A stretch of DNA of 32,054 nt from Candidatus Caenarcanales bacterium (GTDB lineage Bacteria; Cyanobacteriota; Vampirovibrionia; Caenarcaniphilales; Caenarcanaceae). How positions within the stretch are numbered: the stretch's first letter is position 1; each line of letters opens with the position of its first letter. The stretch spans positions 1 through 32,054 of the forward strand of contig CANLFK010000003.1 in NCBI GenBank assembly GCA_947489925.1, in the 5' to 3' direction. The translations under genes and the position numbers were made by a program. Shown here piece after piece: positions 1-8,985 of this stretch. Under the pieces are notes generated by a model. It was not told the DNA's origin and did no database searches. It worked only from the letters and a program-made list of their open reading frames with translations.

Positions 1-126
1 TTCTTGCAAGGCAATTAGCTCAGCTCCGTCTTGGCTAGCTTTTTCAATCATCGAAATGGTTTTATCAATATTTTCCATTCGATTGCCAGTGCAACTTTGC
101 TGAATGAGAGCGACTTTTAATTTCAT
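1..126 (-). CDS. Nitrilase-superfamily amidase, likely N-carbamoylputrescine amidase, 5' part only
   Basis: Reading the minus strand from the ATG at 126 gives 42 residues that start MKLKVALIQQSC and end IALQE, running off the window edge with no stop. This is the first beta strand and helix of the carbon-nitrogen hydrolase fold, and the final Glu of the LQE motif would be the catalytic Glu of the Glu-Lys-Cys triad. The wording of the N-terminus resembles N-carbamoylputrescine amidase (AguB, polyamine synthesis from agmatine), but other nitrilase-family amidases begin similarly, so the substrate is an inference. The Lys and Cys of the triad lie outside the window. The toxin-antitoxin pair is upstream on the same strand, 28 bases away. 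Confidence 0.75.
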   Translation of the reverse strand, partial: MKLKVALIQQSCTGNRMENIDKTISMIEKASQDGAELIALQE

Positions 127-154
127 AGATTTTAATTGTAGGTAAGTGAATTAG

Positions 155-451
155 TTAAACTCCATACTCAAAACTTATTTGTAACTTTGCATTAGAAGCG
201 ATAGCCAAGCGATTTAATAATGATAAAGAAGGAATACGATTTAAGTCTTTTCCAGACTCTAAGCGAGCAATAACAGCTTGAGTAGTATGTGCTTTTTTTG
301 CAAGCTCTTCTTGAGTCAATCCAGCCCTTTTTCTCATTTCATAAACTTGTCGAGAAATTTGATTGAGCCTTTGTTCTGCTTCGTATAGCAAAGTGAATTC
401 AGGGTCTTTTTTTTGTTCTTCAATAATCTCATTCAAAGTAATTGGCTTCAT
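155..451 (-). CDS. HigA-like XRE-family antitoxin
   Basis: This small protein of 98 residues carries a helix-turn-helix of the XRE/Cro type at about residues 35-80, with the typical pattern LTQEELAKKA followed by VIARLESGK. In HigBA-type modules the antitoxin binds and neutralises the toxin and represses the shared promoter through this domain. An upstream TTG at 460 is in frame, but I chose the ATG at 451 because an AAGGAG ribosome-binding sequence lies ten bases before it and would be too close to the TTG. The gene overlaps the end of the toxin gene by 23 bases, so the two are probably translationally coupled. The toxin-first order is the HigBA arrangement. Function is inferred from family and pairing. 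Confidence 0.85.
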   Translation of the reverse strand: MKPITLNEIIEEQKKDPEFTLLYEAEQRLNQISRQVYEMRKRAGLTQEELAKKAHTTQAVIARLESGKDLNRIPSLSLLNRLAIASNAKLQISFEYGV

Positions 452-782
452 TTGTTTCAATCTCCTTTTGTCTATTAATTGCTATTTCAATTTCCTTCAT
501 GGGAGCTTTTTGTGATTGTTTTTTATAAGCGTGCAATATAACTAATTTACTTTTCCTAAGTGTTATATAGAAAAATCGATAGCCAGCCGCTTGAGTCCTG
601 ATTTTTATTTCCCAAAGCTTTCCTTCAATCTGCCTGAATTCTACTCGGGGAGTATTAAAACCAAGCTCTTCAATACTTTTCAGACATCCTAAAACTTTAG
701 CCCTATCAGAAACAGTCATTTCATCAATAAAACTTTTGATCGGACTTTTACCATTTGAGAAAGTATAAAAAAGTATTTCCAT
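429..782 (-). CDS. HigB/Gp49-like (RelE superfamily) toxin
   Basis: The 117-residue protein has the layout of the phage-derived Gp49-like/HigB toxin family: an N-terminal strand (MEILFYTFSNGKSP), a helical segment with the VLGCLKSIEELG stretch, then the strand-rich part KLWEIKIRTQAAGYRFFY and HAYKKQSQKAP near residues 60-100. The family are ribosome-dependent mRNA endonucleases, and the basic and aromatic residues in WEIKIRTQAAGYRFFY and HAYKKQSQ are the usual functional region. It is the first gene of a two-gene unit with the XRE antitoxin. A TATAAT at 788-793 lies only a few bases upstream of the ATG, so the transcript may be nearly leaderless. The C-terminus extends slightly beyond the usual family end. 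Confidence 0.82.
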   Translation of the reverse strand: MEILFYTFSNGKSPIKSFIDEMTVSDRAKVLGCLKSIEELGFNTPRVEFRQIEGKLWEIKIRTQAAGYRFFYITLRKSKLVILHAYKKQSQKAPMKEIEIAINRQKEIETNEANYFE

Positions 783-787
783 TAATA

Positions 788-793
788 ATTATA
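788..793 (-). promoter_or_regulatory. Possible -10 box of the toxin-antitoxin unit
   Basis: The minus strand reads TATAAT here, six bases upstream of the toxin ATG at 782. A transcript starting the usual 6-8 bases after it would have almost no leader. I see no good -35 hexamer at 16-18 bases, so this is a weak call. Confidence 0.3.
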
Positions 794-901
794 CCCATTT
801 GGATATAAGACAATATTAAAAAGTTTAACCTTAAAAACAAAAAAGCTCAAGGGCAAAGTATCAACGGGAGTATCCGAAGTGTTAAAGTGGCTCTGGATAA
901 A

Positions 902-2539
902 TTAATGCACAGGTTTCATGGTCGGGAATAAAATGACATCTCTGATTGATTCAGCATTTACCAATAACATAATTAAACGGTCAATTCCAATTCCAACTCC
1001 GCCAGCAGGTGGCATACCATATTCCAAAGCTTCCACAAAATCTTGATCTAAAGGATGAGCTTCTTCATTACCAGCTTGTCTTTGCTTTTGCTGCATTTCA
1101 AAAACTTGCTTTTGTATTTGTCCATCATTCAATTCAGTAAAGCCATTTGCCAATTCTCGCCCACAAACAAATAATTCAAATCGTTCTAAAGTTTGAGGAT
1201 TATTATTGATTTTGTTTTCATTAGCCTTGACTGAATGAGCAGAGCAAAAAGCCAAAGGAGAATTGTCCCTTGGATAATGAGTTACAAAGGTTGGCTGAAT
1301 TAATTTGGCTTCACATTTTTGCTCAAAAAACTCAATTAATATTTCCCCGACCGTCATTTCAGCTTTAATTTCAACTTTGGCTTCTTTGGCAAAATTAACG
1401 GTTTCGCTTAAAGTTGTTTTTTCGGGATCAATTAATTTACCAGTCATTTCATGCACCAAATCAGTCATTTTGACTTTTCGCCAACCGCCAGCAGGTTTTA
1501 AATTAATTTCATGATTTTTATAATGAATAACCGTATTTTCTAAAACTTTTTCGGCTAAATCAATAATTAAATTTTCCGTCAAGCTCATCATATCAGTATA
1601 ATCAGCAAAAGCTTGGTAAATTTCAATTGAAGTAAATTCTGGATTATGCCTTGTTGAAATTCCTTCATTACGGAAAATGCGTCCAATTTCATAAACTCGC
1701 TCAAATCCTCCAACCAATAAACGCTTTAAGTGTAATTCAGTGGCAATACGCAAATAAAGCCCCAAGTTTAAAGCATTATGATGAGTAGTAAAAGGTTTAG
1801 CCGCCGCTCCTCCCGCTTCAGTTTGCAAGACTGGCGTTTCAAATTCCAAAAAGTTTTTTTCATTTAAATAATGTCTAATTTCTGCAATAATTTTGGCTCT
1901 CTTTTTAAAAACCTCACGGCTGTCTGGATTGACCATTAAGTCTAAATATCTTTGTCTGTATTTAGTTTCTACATCGGTTAAGCCAAGTCTTCTTCTTTTG
2001 TTTTCAATAATTTCGGGTGGCGGCTGAATTGCCTTGGAAAGTAACCAGATTGTCTTGCTTTTTAAGCTTAATTCTCCTCTAGGAGTACGATATGGATTTC
2101 CTTGAACGGCAATAATGTCGCCTTTGTCAATTAATTCGAGTAAATGCTTTTCAGATTGCTGATATGAAGCTGGATTTTCTAATTCTGATTTTTCAGTAAC
2201 AATTTGAATTTTGCCATTTTCATCATAAATATCCAAAAACATACCATTATTTCGGTCACTATGAATTCGCCCAGCCACCCAAATTAAATTTTCATTTTTT
2301 TCACCAGCAGGTAAATTTTCAAATTTTTCTTTAAATTCTTGACTTAATAAACGATTTGCTTTAAATTCAGTCCACAAATGTTCTGATTGAGAGCGAGAAT
2401 TATTTTCTTCAGTTGCCTTAAAACCTTCTTCCAAATGCAAAAGATAAGGATTAATTTGAAAATTTTCGAGTAAAAACTCTTTTTTGTGTAATCGTTCTTC
2501 TCTTAATTTATATGAATCAGTTCTTTCATCTTGGCTCAT
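902..2539 (-). CDS. lysS: Lysyl-tRNA synthetase, class II
   Basis: LysS charges tRNA-Lys with lysine in the cytoplasm. The 545-residue protein has an N-terminal OB-fold anticodon-binding domain at about 85-175 (WVAGRIHSDRNNGMFLDIYD) and a class II catalytic core. Motif 2 is clear around 281-305 (VYEIGRIFRNEGISTRHNPE), and motif 3 is at 513-526 (GGVGIGIDRLIMLL). The stretch TEAGGAAAKPFTTHHNAL is typical of bacterial LysRS. Length is slightly over the usual roughly 500 because of an N-terminal extension of about 60-80 charged residues. It is transcribed alone, divergent from the RND gene across 151 bases. No Shine-Dalgarno sequence is visible before the ATG. Confidence 0.97.
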   Translation of the reverse strand: MSQDERTDSYKLREERLHKKEFLLENFQINPYLLHLEEGFKATEENNSRSQSEHLWTEFKANRLLSQEFKEKFENLPAGEKNENLIWVAGRIHSDRNNGMFLDIYDENGKIQIVTEKSELENPASYQQSEKHLLELIDKGDIIAVQGNPYRTPRGELSLKSKTIWLLSKAIQPPPEIIENKRRRLGLTDVETKYRQRYLDLMVNPDSREVFKKRAKIIAEIRHYLNEKNFLEFETPVLQTEAGGAAAKPFTTHHNALNLGLYLRIATELHLKRLLVGGFERVYEIGRIFRNEGISTRHNPEFTSIEIYQAFADYTDMMSLTENLIIDLAEKVLENTVIHYKNHEINLKPAGGWRKVKMTDLVHEMTGKLIDPEKTTLSETVNFAKEAKVEIKAEMTVGEILIEFFEQKCEAKLIQPTFVTHYPRDNSPLAFCSAHSVKANENKINNNPQTLERFELFVCGRELANGFTELNDGQIQKQVFEMQQKQRQAGNEEAHPLDQDFVEALEYGMPPAGGVGIGIDRLIMLLVNAESIRDVILFPTMKPVH

Positions 2540-2627
2540 TTTTATTGTTTTTATTATTTACAAAGTCTAATTTATTTTATAGGACTTAGGCAAAATGAGT
2601 TAAAATAATTAAAAAATAATACAGTTT

Positions 2628-2633
2628 TATAAT
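2628..2633 (+). promoter_or_regulatory. Possible -10 box for the RND pump-ruvC unit
   Basis: TATAAT occurs 58 bases before the RND start in the 151-base divergent region between lysS and the pump gene. The -35 region at the right distance is only AT-rich, so the promoter is a weak prediction. Confidence 0.35.
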
Positions 2634-2690
2634 CCTTTTAATGTCTTGAAGCTTAAAAGAAGACAATATTTATTCGCTTAAATTTAATTT

Positions 2691-5600
2691 ATGTTAATTA
2701 CTGAAATTGCAATTAAAAGACCAGTCTTTGCCATTATGATTATGGTGGCTTTTGTGGTAATAGGAGCTATTTCTTATTTGGGCTTAGGAATTGAAGAAAC
2801 ACCAAATGTCGAATTTCCAATTGCGGTTGTTAATGTTACTTATCCGGGAGCTAGTCCTGAAGTAATTGAAGAAGAAGTTGTTAAAAAAATTGAAGAGGCT
2901 GTTAATCCGCTAGAAGGTGTTAAACGAATAAAATCAACTTCATATGAAGGTTTAAGTAATATTGTCATTGAATTTCAGCTCGAAAGAAATAAAGATTCAG
3001 CTATGCAAGATGTTAGAGACGCTGTTTCTCGGCTGAGAAGAATTTTGCCTGAAAATATTGAAGAACCCGTTGTCCGAAGTTATGATCCAACCGCTTTACC
3101 GATAATTTCCTTGGCTTTAACTTCTGAAACTAAAAATGTAAGTCAATTGTCTAATATGGCAAAAGAAACCTTAAAAAAAAGACTTGAAAGTTCATATGGA
3201 GTTGGTCAAGTTTCAATTATTGGAGAAGTAAATCGTCAAATTAAAATTGAATTGAATCCAGCTTTGATGAATGAAAAGAAAATTGGTATTGAAAAAGTCA
3301 TTCAAGCTGTTAGACAGTCAAATCAAGAAATACCAGTTGGCGAAATTGAAAAAGATAATATTTCTCAGCAAGTTAGAGTAAAAGGCAAAATCCTTGATCC
3401 AGCCGACTTTTCCAACATTATAATTGCAACTCGTGGTCAAATACCAATTAAATTATCTGATATTGCAACCATTAAAGATGATATCGAAGAGCCAAAATCC
3501 GCTGCCTTGCTGGATACTAAAAGAATTATTGCTTTTGATATTACAAAAATCCGTGGTGCAAACACAGTTAAAACCTCAGAAGGAATTTTAAAAAAAGTTG
3601 AAGAAATCAATAAAACTTTACCAAAAAACACCTCTCTCAAAGTCATTCGGGACAATTCAATTAGCATTAAAGATTCGGTGCATGAACTTACTTCTTCAAT
3701 GTTTATTGGAATTTTATTAACCATTTTAATTGTTTATGTTTTCCTAAACAGTTGGCGTAGTACCGTAATTACGGGTTTAACTTTACCAATTTCTTTAATA
3801 GCCTCTTTTGCGGTTATGGGTGCATTTGGCTTTACGCTTAATATTATGACTTTAATTGCTTTAAGCTTGTCAGTGGGCTTGGTAATTGATGATGCTATTG
3901 TTGTGCGGGAAAATATTGTCAGGCATGTTGATATGGGTAAAAATCATTTTCAGGCGGCTTTGGACGGCACAAAAGAAATTGGTTTGGCTGTTATGGCTAC
4001 TACTTTTACAATTGTAGCTGTTTTTATACCAATTGGCTTTATGGGAGGAATGACTGGTAAATTTTTCACCGAGTTTGGTATTACGGTCGCTTCAGCGGTT
4101 TTAGTTTCACTTTTTGTTTCTTTTACGCTTGATCCTATGTTATCGAGTATTTGGCCAGATCCACGGGGACATAATAGTTTTATTGGTAAATCTTTAGAGT
4201 CATTCAATCAGAGTTTTGACAATTTAGCAAAAGCTTATCGCAATTCGGTTTATTGGGTTTTAGAGCATCCTTTTATTACAAGTTTTATTACGCTTTTACT
4301 TTTTATTGGTAGTTGTGCTTTAGTGCCTCATCTGGGCGGTTCTTTTTTGCCAGAGCAAGATAAAGCTCAAATCCGTGTTTCGCTGAAAGCTTCCGTTAAT
4401 ATGACTTTAGATTATACAGAGCGGAAAGCCAAAGAAGCCATGAAAATTATCAAAAAGAAATATTCTAGTGAAGTTGAATTTATTTATGCTTCGGTTGGTG
4501 GAGGCTTTAGCGGTGAAGTTTCAGAGGGCAAATTATTTGTCAAACTTGTTCCTAAGCAAAAAAGAAATCGAAATCAAGCCGCTATTATGAAAGCTTTGCG
4601 TAGTGATTTAGCTCAATTGGGCGGCATTAAAGCTTTTGTTACTTCCGAAGGAAAAGGTGGCCCTGGCGGTAGTCCAATTCAAATTAGTGTTCAGGGAGCA
4701 GATAATAAATTAATTGAAAAATTATCCAAAGAAATAATGACTTTAGTCAAAGAAAGCTCTGGAGCAGTGGATATTGATACTTCATTAGAAAAAAGTAGAT
4801 TAAATTTAAATATTGATATTAATCGTCAGAAAGCGGCTGATTTGGGTTTGAATTTATCAGATATTTCTTCGGCTTTAAATTATATTTTTACAGGTGATAA
4901 GTCAAATACTTGGCAAGCCCCGAATGGTGAAGAATATGATGTTTTAATTAGATTGCCAAAAACCTTAAGAAATAGCGAAGAAATTCTAAGAAATATTCGT
5001 TTGACTTCTAGCACTGAGTCATTAATTCCTCTTAGTCAAGTGGCAAGTTTAAGTAGTGATTCAGGACCAAGTAAAATTAAACATCAAAGTCTTTTGCGTG
5101 AAATCACAATTACGGGTGATGTTGAGGGTAAATCACCAGGCGAAGTATTAAAAGTAATTAAAACTAAACTCAAACCCATTGAAGAAGGCTTGCCAGTTGG
5201 TTATAAAATTGTTTTTGGTGGAGAAGCAGAAGACCTTCAGGAAGCGGTTTTTTATGGCGTTCAAGCTTTAGTTTTGGTAGTAATTTTTATTTATTTAATT
5301 ATGGCTTCTCAGTTTAATTCATTTATTCAGCCTTTTGCGATTATGTTTACTTTGCCTTTGGCTTTGATTGGGGTTTTTATCACTTTGTTTTTAACTAAAG
5401 ACACTCTCAATTTAATGTCTATGATTGGAGTAATAACTTTGATGGGTTTAGTTACTAAAAACGGAATTTTATTAATTGACTTTGCTAATCAAAAGCGGAA
5501 AGAAGATAATATTTCACTCAAAGAAGCTTTGGCAATTGCGGGGGAAACTCGTTTAAGACCAATTATTATGACTTCTTTGGCGGCGGCTTTGGGTATTTTG

Positions 5601-5777
5601 CCTTTGGCTTTGGGCTTAGGAGCTGGCTCGGAATTAAGATCGCCTATGGCTAGAGCAATTATTGGCGGAATTATCACATCTACAATTTTAACTTTATTTG
5701 TAATTCCAGTTGTGTATAGCTTTTTGGAATATATTTGGGACTTTATTCGTAATTTTGGAAAGAAAAAGAATTTATGA
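2691..5777 (+). CDS. RND-family efflux transporter, AcrB/MdtC (HAE1) type inner-membrane pump
   Basis: At 1028 residues this is a full-length proton-driven RND pump that would export hydrophobic compounds across the inner membrane and, with partners, the outer membrane. It starts with the usual MLITEIAIKRPVFAIMIMV helix, followed by a porter domain, TM2-6, a second porter domain and TM8-12. The proton-relay residues are intact: the Asp pair at 400-401 in GLVIDDAIVVREN (TM4) and Lys 923 in GLVTKNGILLIDFANQ (TM10). No periplasmic adaptor or outer-membrane channel gene lies next to it, so it must use partners encoded elsewhere or act differently. Its TGA stop overlaps the ruvC ATG by four bases, which implies coupling. 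Confidence 0.95.
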   Translation: MLITEIAIKRPVFAIMIMVAFVVIGAISYLGLGIEETPNVEFPIAVVNVTYPGASPEVIEEEVVKKIEEAVNPLEGVKRIKSTSYEGLSNIVIEFQLERNKDSAMQDVRDAVSRLRRILPENIEEPVVRSYDPTALPIISLALTSETKNVSQLSNMAKETLKKRLESSYGVGQVSIIGEVNRQIKIELNPALMNEKKIGIEKVIQAVRQSNQEIPVGEIEKDNISQQVRVKGKILDPADFSNIIIATRGQIPIKLSDIATIKDDIEEPKSAALLDTKRIIAFDITKIRGANTVKTSEGILKKVEEINKTLPKNTSLKVIRDNSISIKDSVHELTSSMFIGILLTILIVYVFLNSWRSTVITGLTLPISLIASFAVMGAFGFTLNIMTLIALSLSVGLVIDDAIVVRENIVRHVDMGKNHFQAALDGTKEIGLAVMATTFTIVAVFIPIGFMGGMTGKFFTEFGITVASAVLVSLFVSFTLDPMLSSIWPDPRGHNSFIGKSLESFNQSFDNLAKAYRNSVYWVLEHPFITSFITLLLFIGSCALVPHLGGSFLPEQDKAQIRVSLKASVNMTLDYTERKAKEAMKIIKKKYSSEVEFIYASVGGGFSGEVSEGKLFVKLVPKQKRNRNQAAIMKALRSDLAQLGGIKAFVTSEGKGGPGGSPIQISVQGADNKLIEKLSKEIMTLVKESSGAVDIDTSLEKSRLNLNIDINRQKAADLGLNLSDISSALNYIFTGDKSNTWQAPNGEEYDVLIRLPKTLRNSEEILRNIRLTSSTESLIPLSQVASLSSDSGPSKIKHQSLLREITITGDVEGKSPGEVLKVIKTKLKPIEEGLPVGYKIVFGGEAEDLQEAVFYGVQALVLVVIFIYLIMASQFNSFIQPFAIMFTLPLALIGVFITLFLTKDTLNLMSMIGVITLMGLVTKNGILLIDFANQKRKEDNISLKEALAIAGETRLRPIIMTSLAAALGILPLALGLGAGSELRSPMARAIIGGIITSTILTLFVIPVVYSFLEYIWDFIRNFGKKKNL

Positions 5778-6286
5778 ATTTTAAATATCGTATTTTGGGC
5801 ATAGACCCCGGTTTGGCTTTAATTGGTTATTCATTATTAGGTTTAAACAATAAAATAGACAAACCAGAATTAATTGAATGCGGAGTTATTAGTACTAAAG
5901 CGGGTTTACCAATATCAAAAAGATTAAATACTATTAGACAAGACTTATTAGAATTATTAAACCGTTTTCAACCGACTGCCGCTGTCATTGAATTAATTTA
6001 CTTTACTAAAAATGTCAAAACTGGAATTGCCGTTGCTCATGCCAGAGGAGTTATTCTGGAAGCTATAAATTCATTTGGATTAGAAGATATTCATGAATTT
6101 ACACCAACTCATTTAAAACAAGTTTTATTCGGTCACGGAAAAGCCAATAAAGCCCAAATTCAATTAGTTGTTTCGCAGTCATTAGGCTTGCCAGATATTA
6201 TAAAACCAGATGATGCCGCTGATGCAACTGCTTTGGCTTTGGCTTATTGTCGTGGGAGTTTTCGCTTTACTTCAGAGACTTTATGA
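5774..6286 (+). CDS. ruvC: Crossover junction endodeoxyribonuclease RuvC
   Basis: RuvC is the Holliday-junction resolvase that works with RuvAB during recombinational repair. The 170-residue protein has the RNase H-like fold with all four acidic residues in place: Asp 11 in LGIDPGLA, Glu 73 in AVIELIYF, and Asp 147/Asp 150 in the DDAADATALA segment. The KTGIAVAHARGV stretch is the conserved RuvC helix. Length is normal for the family. It sits downstream of an RND pump gene with a four-base ATGA overlap, an unrelated partner, so the linkage is probably only positional. No ruvA or ruvB is in the window. Confidence 0.96.
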   Translation: MNFKYRILGIDPGLALIGYSLLGLNNKIDKPELIECGVISTKAGLPISKRLNTIRQDLLELLNRFQPTAAVIELIYFTKNVKTGIAVAHARGVILEAINSFGLEDIHEFTPTHLKQVLFGHGKANKAQIQLVVSQSLGLPDIIKPDDAADATALALAYCRGSFRFTSETL

Positions 6287-6301
6287 AATCTTATCATTTT
6301 T

Positions 6302-6450
6302 GAATCGCAGATTAACACAGATAACACTGATTTCACAGATATTTTATTTACAGTTTTTTAGCCAAAATAAAGCTTTCTCAAAGCCAAAAGACAAATCCTA
6401 AAATCTTGGGTATCCTGATTCAGACAATCTGCGTCCATCTGTGATTCAGA
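6302..6450. repeat. Imperfect inverted repeat in the ruvC-3' intergenic region
   Basis: The 182-base gap between ruvC and the next gene holds a left arm at about 6301-6322 (TGAATCGCAGATTAACACAG then AT) and a right arm at about 6429-6450 whose complement reads TGAATCACAGATGGACGCAG then AT. By eye about 18 of 22 positions match. The left arm is itself made of shorter degenerate units of the CACAGAT/CGCAGATTAACA kind. Similar CAGATTAACACAGAT-type sequences are known as interspersed intergenic repeats in many unrelated bacteria. It might act as a weak transcription end between the convergent genes. Confidence 0.5.
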
Positions 6451-6468
6451 AATTTTAGTGCAAGATAG

Positions 6469-6777
6469 TTAATGCTGAAATGTCTTTATTAAATACTGAA
6501 TTAAATACTTAAACAAATTGAAAATTAATAAAACAGTCCCCATAATATTTAAAATATGTATAAAAGATGAAACTGCTGCAAATTTCTTTTTACCAATTAC
6601 TTTTATTAAATAGCTCTTTAGAAGAGGCGGGACTATGAAATTGAAAAAATAAAGAATAGGCGGAAGGAAAATAAAAAAAAGAATAATAAGCAAAGGATCA
6701 GAAGATGTTTTCAGCCAAAAAAGAATAAGACCTGCATAAATCAAGCTTAAGAGCGTTATTGCTAAAACTTTTCCCAT
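6469..6777 (-). CDS. Small integral membrane protein of unknown function
   Basis: I do not recognise this 102-residue protein. It shows about three hydrophobic segments: residues 4-22 (VLAITLLSLIYAGLILFWL), 27-55 (a long stretch rich in Ile, Leu, Phe and Pro, LLIILFFIFLPPILYFF) and roughly 70-92 around ILNIMGTVLLIFNLF. A short basic loop with VIGKKKFAAV lies between the second and third. There is no cleavable signal peptide signature. The start is three bases after the purL stop, so it is probably made from the same transcript as purL, sprT-like and tatA. The link to purine synthesis is likely positional only. Confidence 0.7.
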   Translation of the reverse strand: MGKVLAITLLSLIYAGLILFWLKTSSDPLLIILFFIFLPPILYFFNFIVPPLLKSYLIKVIGKKKFAAVSSFIHILNIMGTVLLIFNLFKYLIQYLIKTFQH

Positions 6778-6780
6778 AAT

Positions 6781-8985
6781 TCACAAATGTCTGTCATTGG
6801 CTTCTTTCATTGTGTCAGCGGATAAATTAACTATTTCTTGATCATTATTTAACTTAACAATTAATTGCGAATTATTTATAACTTTGCCAATTTTCTCAAT
6901 TTTAAGCCTCTCAGATGATTCAAACTCAATGAATTCAGCGGCTGTAATTAAAGCCCTACTTTGTGATTCCCCAATTAAACAAGAATCTAATCTTAAGCTA
7001 AGGTCTTTATTTAAATTAATTTCCGCTCCCAAAGACTTATTAGATGAAGCCATAACTGATTCCATTAAAGTTAATAAAAGCCCATTCTCGCTTAAATCGT
7101 GAGCTGAATGAATATAATGTTTTTTTATTTGTTCGATTAAAAATTCATATAAAGCTTTTTCTTTATTCCAGTCTAGCTTTGGGCAGTCGGTTTCATTAAA
7201 GGTTTCACCAATTAGCCAAATATTATCGCCAGCATTTCTAAAACTTATTGGCGGTGAATTTTTATAATCTTCGACTACTCCGACCATTCCAATAACGGGT
7301 GTTGGCAAAATCTGCTGTCCATCGGCAAATTCATTATACAAACTAACATTTCCGCCCGTTACAGCTAATTCTAATTGTTTGCAACCTTCCGCAATGCCCT
7401 TAACACTTTCTTGCAAAAACCAAAATGACTCGGGCTTTTCAGGATTTCCAAAGTTTAAATTATTAGTTATGGCTAAAGCTTCTGCTCCAATACAAGCTAT
7501 ATTTCTGGCGGCTTCAGCTACGGCAATTTGTGCACCTAAAAAAGGATTTGATTTAACATAATTTGGATTTCCATCAACACTAATAGCCAAGCCTCGTTTT
7601 GAATATTTGCCATCTGGTTTTTTTAAACGCAATAAAGCTCCGCTTCCCATACCCGGTTTTAAAATAGTATTTAATTGTACTTCTTGGTCAAATTGTTTAT
7701 AAATCCAAGCCCTTGAACAACTATTATCAGAACTTAATATATTTAAAGCTAATTTTTCAATAATTTCTTTTTTCGGCTCTAAGTCTGGTTTTCCAAGTAT
7801 ATTAACTGTGTTTTTAGGTGCAATTGCTTCCCGCAAATAAATTGGTGCTTGATCAGTTAAAGCCTTAGGCGGAACTTCAACTACTTTTTCTCCCCGATGA
7901 TAAATAGTAACTAATTTAGTATCAGTAACTTTTCCAATCACGACAGCGGGTAAATTATACTTTTCAAAAATCTTGATTAATTCAGCTTCTTTTCCAGCCT
8001 GAGCCACCAAAAGCATTCTCTCTTGCGATTCAGAAAGCAAATATTCATGCGTCTCTAATTTGCCTCGAGTTGGTACTAAATCCAAATTAACTTCAAAACC
8101 AACTTCGCCTTTGGCACTCATTTCGGTAAAGGCACAAGTTAAGCCCGCCGCCCCCATATCCTGTGAAGCCAAAACAAAACCACTTTTAAAAGCTTCCAGA
8201 CAACTTTCAATTAATAATTTACCTAAAAAAGGATCGCCAATTTGTACGGCTGGTCTGTCTTTATTGCTTTTTTCTGTTAATCCGCTACTAGCAAATGCCG
8301 CACCACCCAAGCCATCTTTGCCAGTTTCCGACCCAACATAAATAATCGGATTACCAATACCAATTGCTCCAGACGGAATCGGATTCTCAGTTTCAAGCAA
8401 ACCAATGCACATGGCGTTTACCAATGGGTTTTCTTTATAAGTTTCATCAAAATATAATTGCCCACCAATTGTCGGAATGCCCGTACAGTTACCATAATGA
8501 CCAATTCCAGCAATTGCATTTGTCAATAAATAATAAGACTTTTCATCAGTCGGTGAACCAAAAAACAAGCTATTCAAAAAAGCAATTGGTCTTGCTCCTA
8601 AAGTCAGAATATCACGCAAAATCCCGCCCACACCAGTTGTTGCTCCCTGAAAAGGCTCAATGGCAGTTGGTCTATTGTGAGATTCAATTTTAAAGGCAAT
8701 TTTAATTCCTTCGCCAATATCAATAATTCCAGCATTTTCACCAGGCCCAGCTAATATTTTGACTTTATTACTTGTGGTTGGGAAAAGCTTTAGAAGAGGC
8801 TTTGAATTTTTGTAAGCACAATGTTCTGACCACATAGCCCCAAACATATAAATTTCATTTTCATTGGGTTCACGCTCCAACAGCTTGACAATCAGCTCAT
8901 ATTCATATAGTGATATTTTAGCTTTACTTAATATATTTCTAAGTTTGAGCTTTTCAGATTTGTCTAGCGTAGAGCTTCTATCCAT
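6781..8985 (-). CDS. purL: Phosphoribosylformylglycinamidine synthase subunit PurL (small type)
   Basis: PurL performs the ATP-dependent amidation of FGAR to FGAM in purine synthesis, using ammonia supplied by PurQ with PurS. At 734 residues it is the small bacterial form that needs separate PurQ and PurS, neither of which is in this window. Diagnostic motifs are FGAMWSEHCAYKNSKPLL near residue 50, GPGENAG and IAFKIESHNRPTAIEPFQGA near 80-115, and AGLTCAFTEMS in the middle. The gene overlaps the 3' end of the sprT-like gene by eight bases, and a membrane protein gene follows after three bases, so it belongs to a minus-strand cluster. Confidence 0.97.
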   Translation of the reverse strand: MDRSSTLDKSEKLKLRNILSKAKISLYEYELIVKLLEREPNENEIYMFGAMWSEHCAYKNSKPLLKLFPTTSNKVKILAGPGENAGIIDIGEGIKIAFKIESHNRPTAIEPFQGATTGVGGILRDILTLGARPIAFLNSLFFGSPTDEKSYYLLTNAIAGIGHYGNCTGIPTIGGQLYFDETYKENPLVNAMCIGLLETENPIPSGAIGIGNPIIYVGSETGKDGLGGAAFASSGLTEKSNKDRPAVQIGDPFLGKLLIESCLEAFKSGFVLASQDMGAAGLTCAFTEMSAKGEVGFEVNLDLVPTRGKLETHEYLLSESQERMLLVAQAGKEAELIKIFEKYNLPAVVIGKVTDTKLVTIYHRGEKVVEVPPKALTDQAPIYLREAIAPKNTVNILGKPDLEPKKEIIEKLALNILSSDNSCSRAWIYKQFDQEVQLNTILKPGMGSGALLRLKKPDGKYSKRGLAISVDGNPNYVKSNPFLGAQIAVAEAARNIACIGAEALAITNNLNFGNPEKPESFWFLQESVKGIAEGCKQLELAVTGGNVSLYNEFADGQQILPTPVIGMVGVVEDYKNSPPISFRNAGDNIWLIGETFNETDCPKLDWNKEKALYEFLIEQIKKHYIHSAHDLSENGLLLTLMESVMASSNKSLGAEINLNKDLSLRLDSCLIGESQSRALITAAEFIEFESSERLKIEKIGKVINNSQLIVKLNNDQEIVNLSADTMKEANDRHL

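Noticed and set aside
1305-1514. Open frame of 69 codons on the plus strand inside lysS
   Set aside because: It lies wholly inside a clear lysS gene on the opposite strand and shows no domain; it is a shadow frame.
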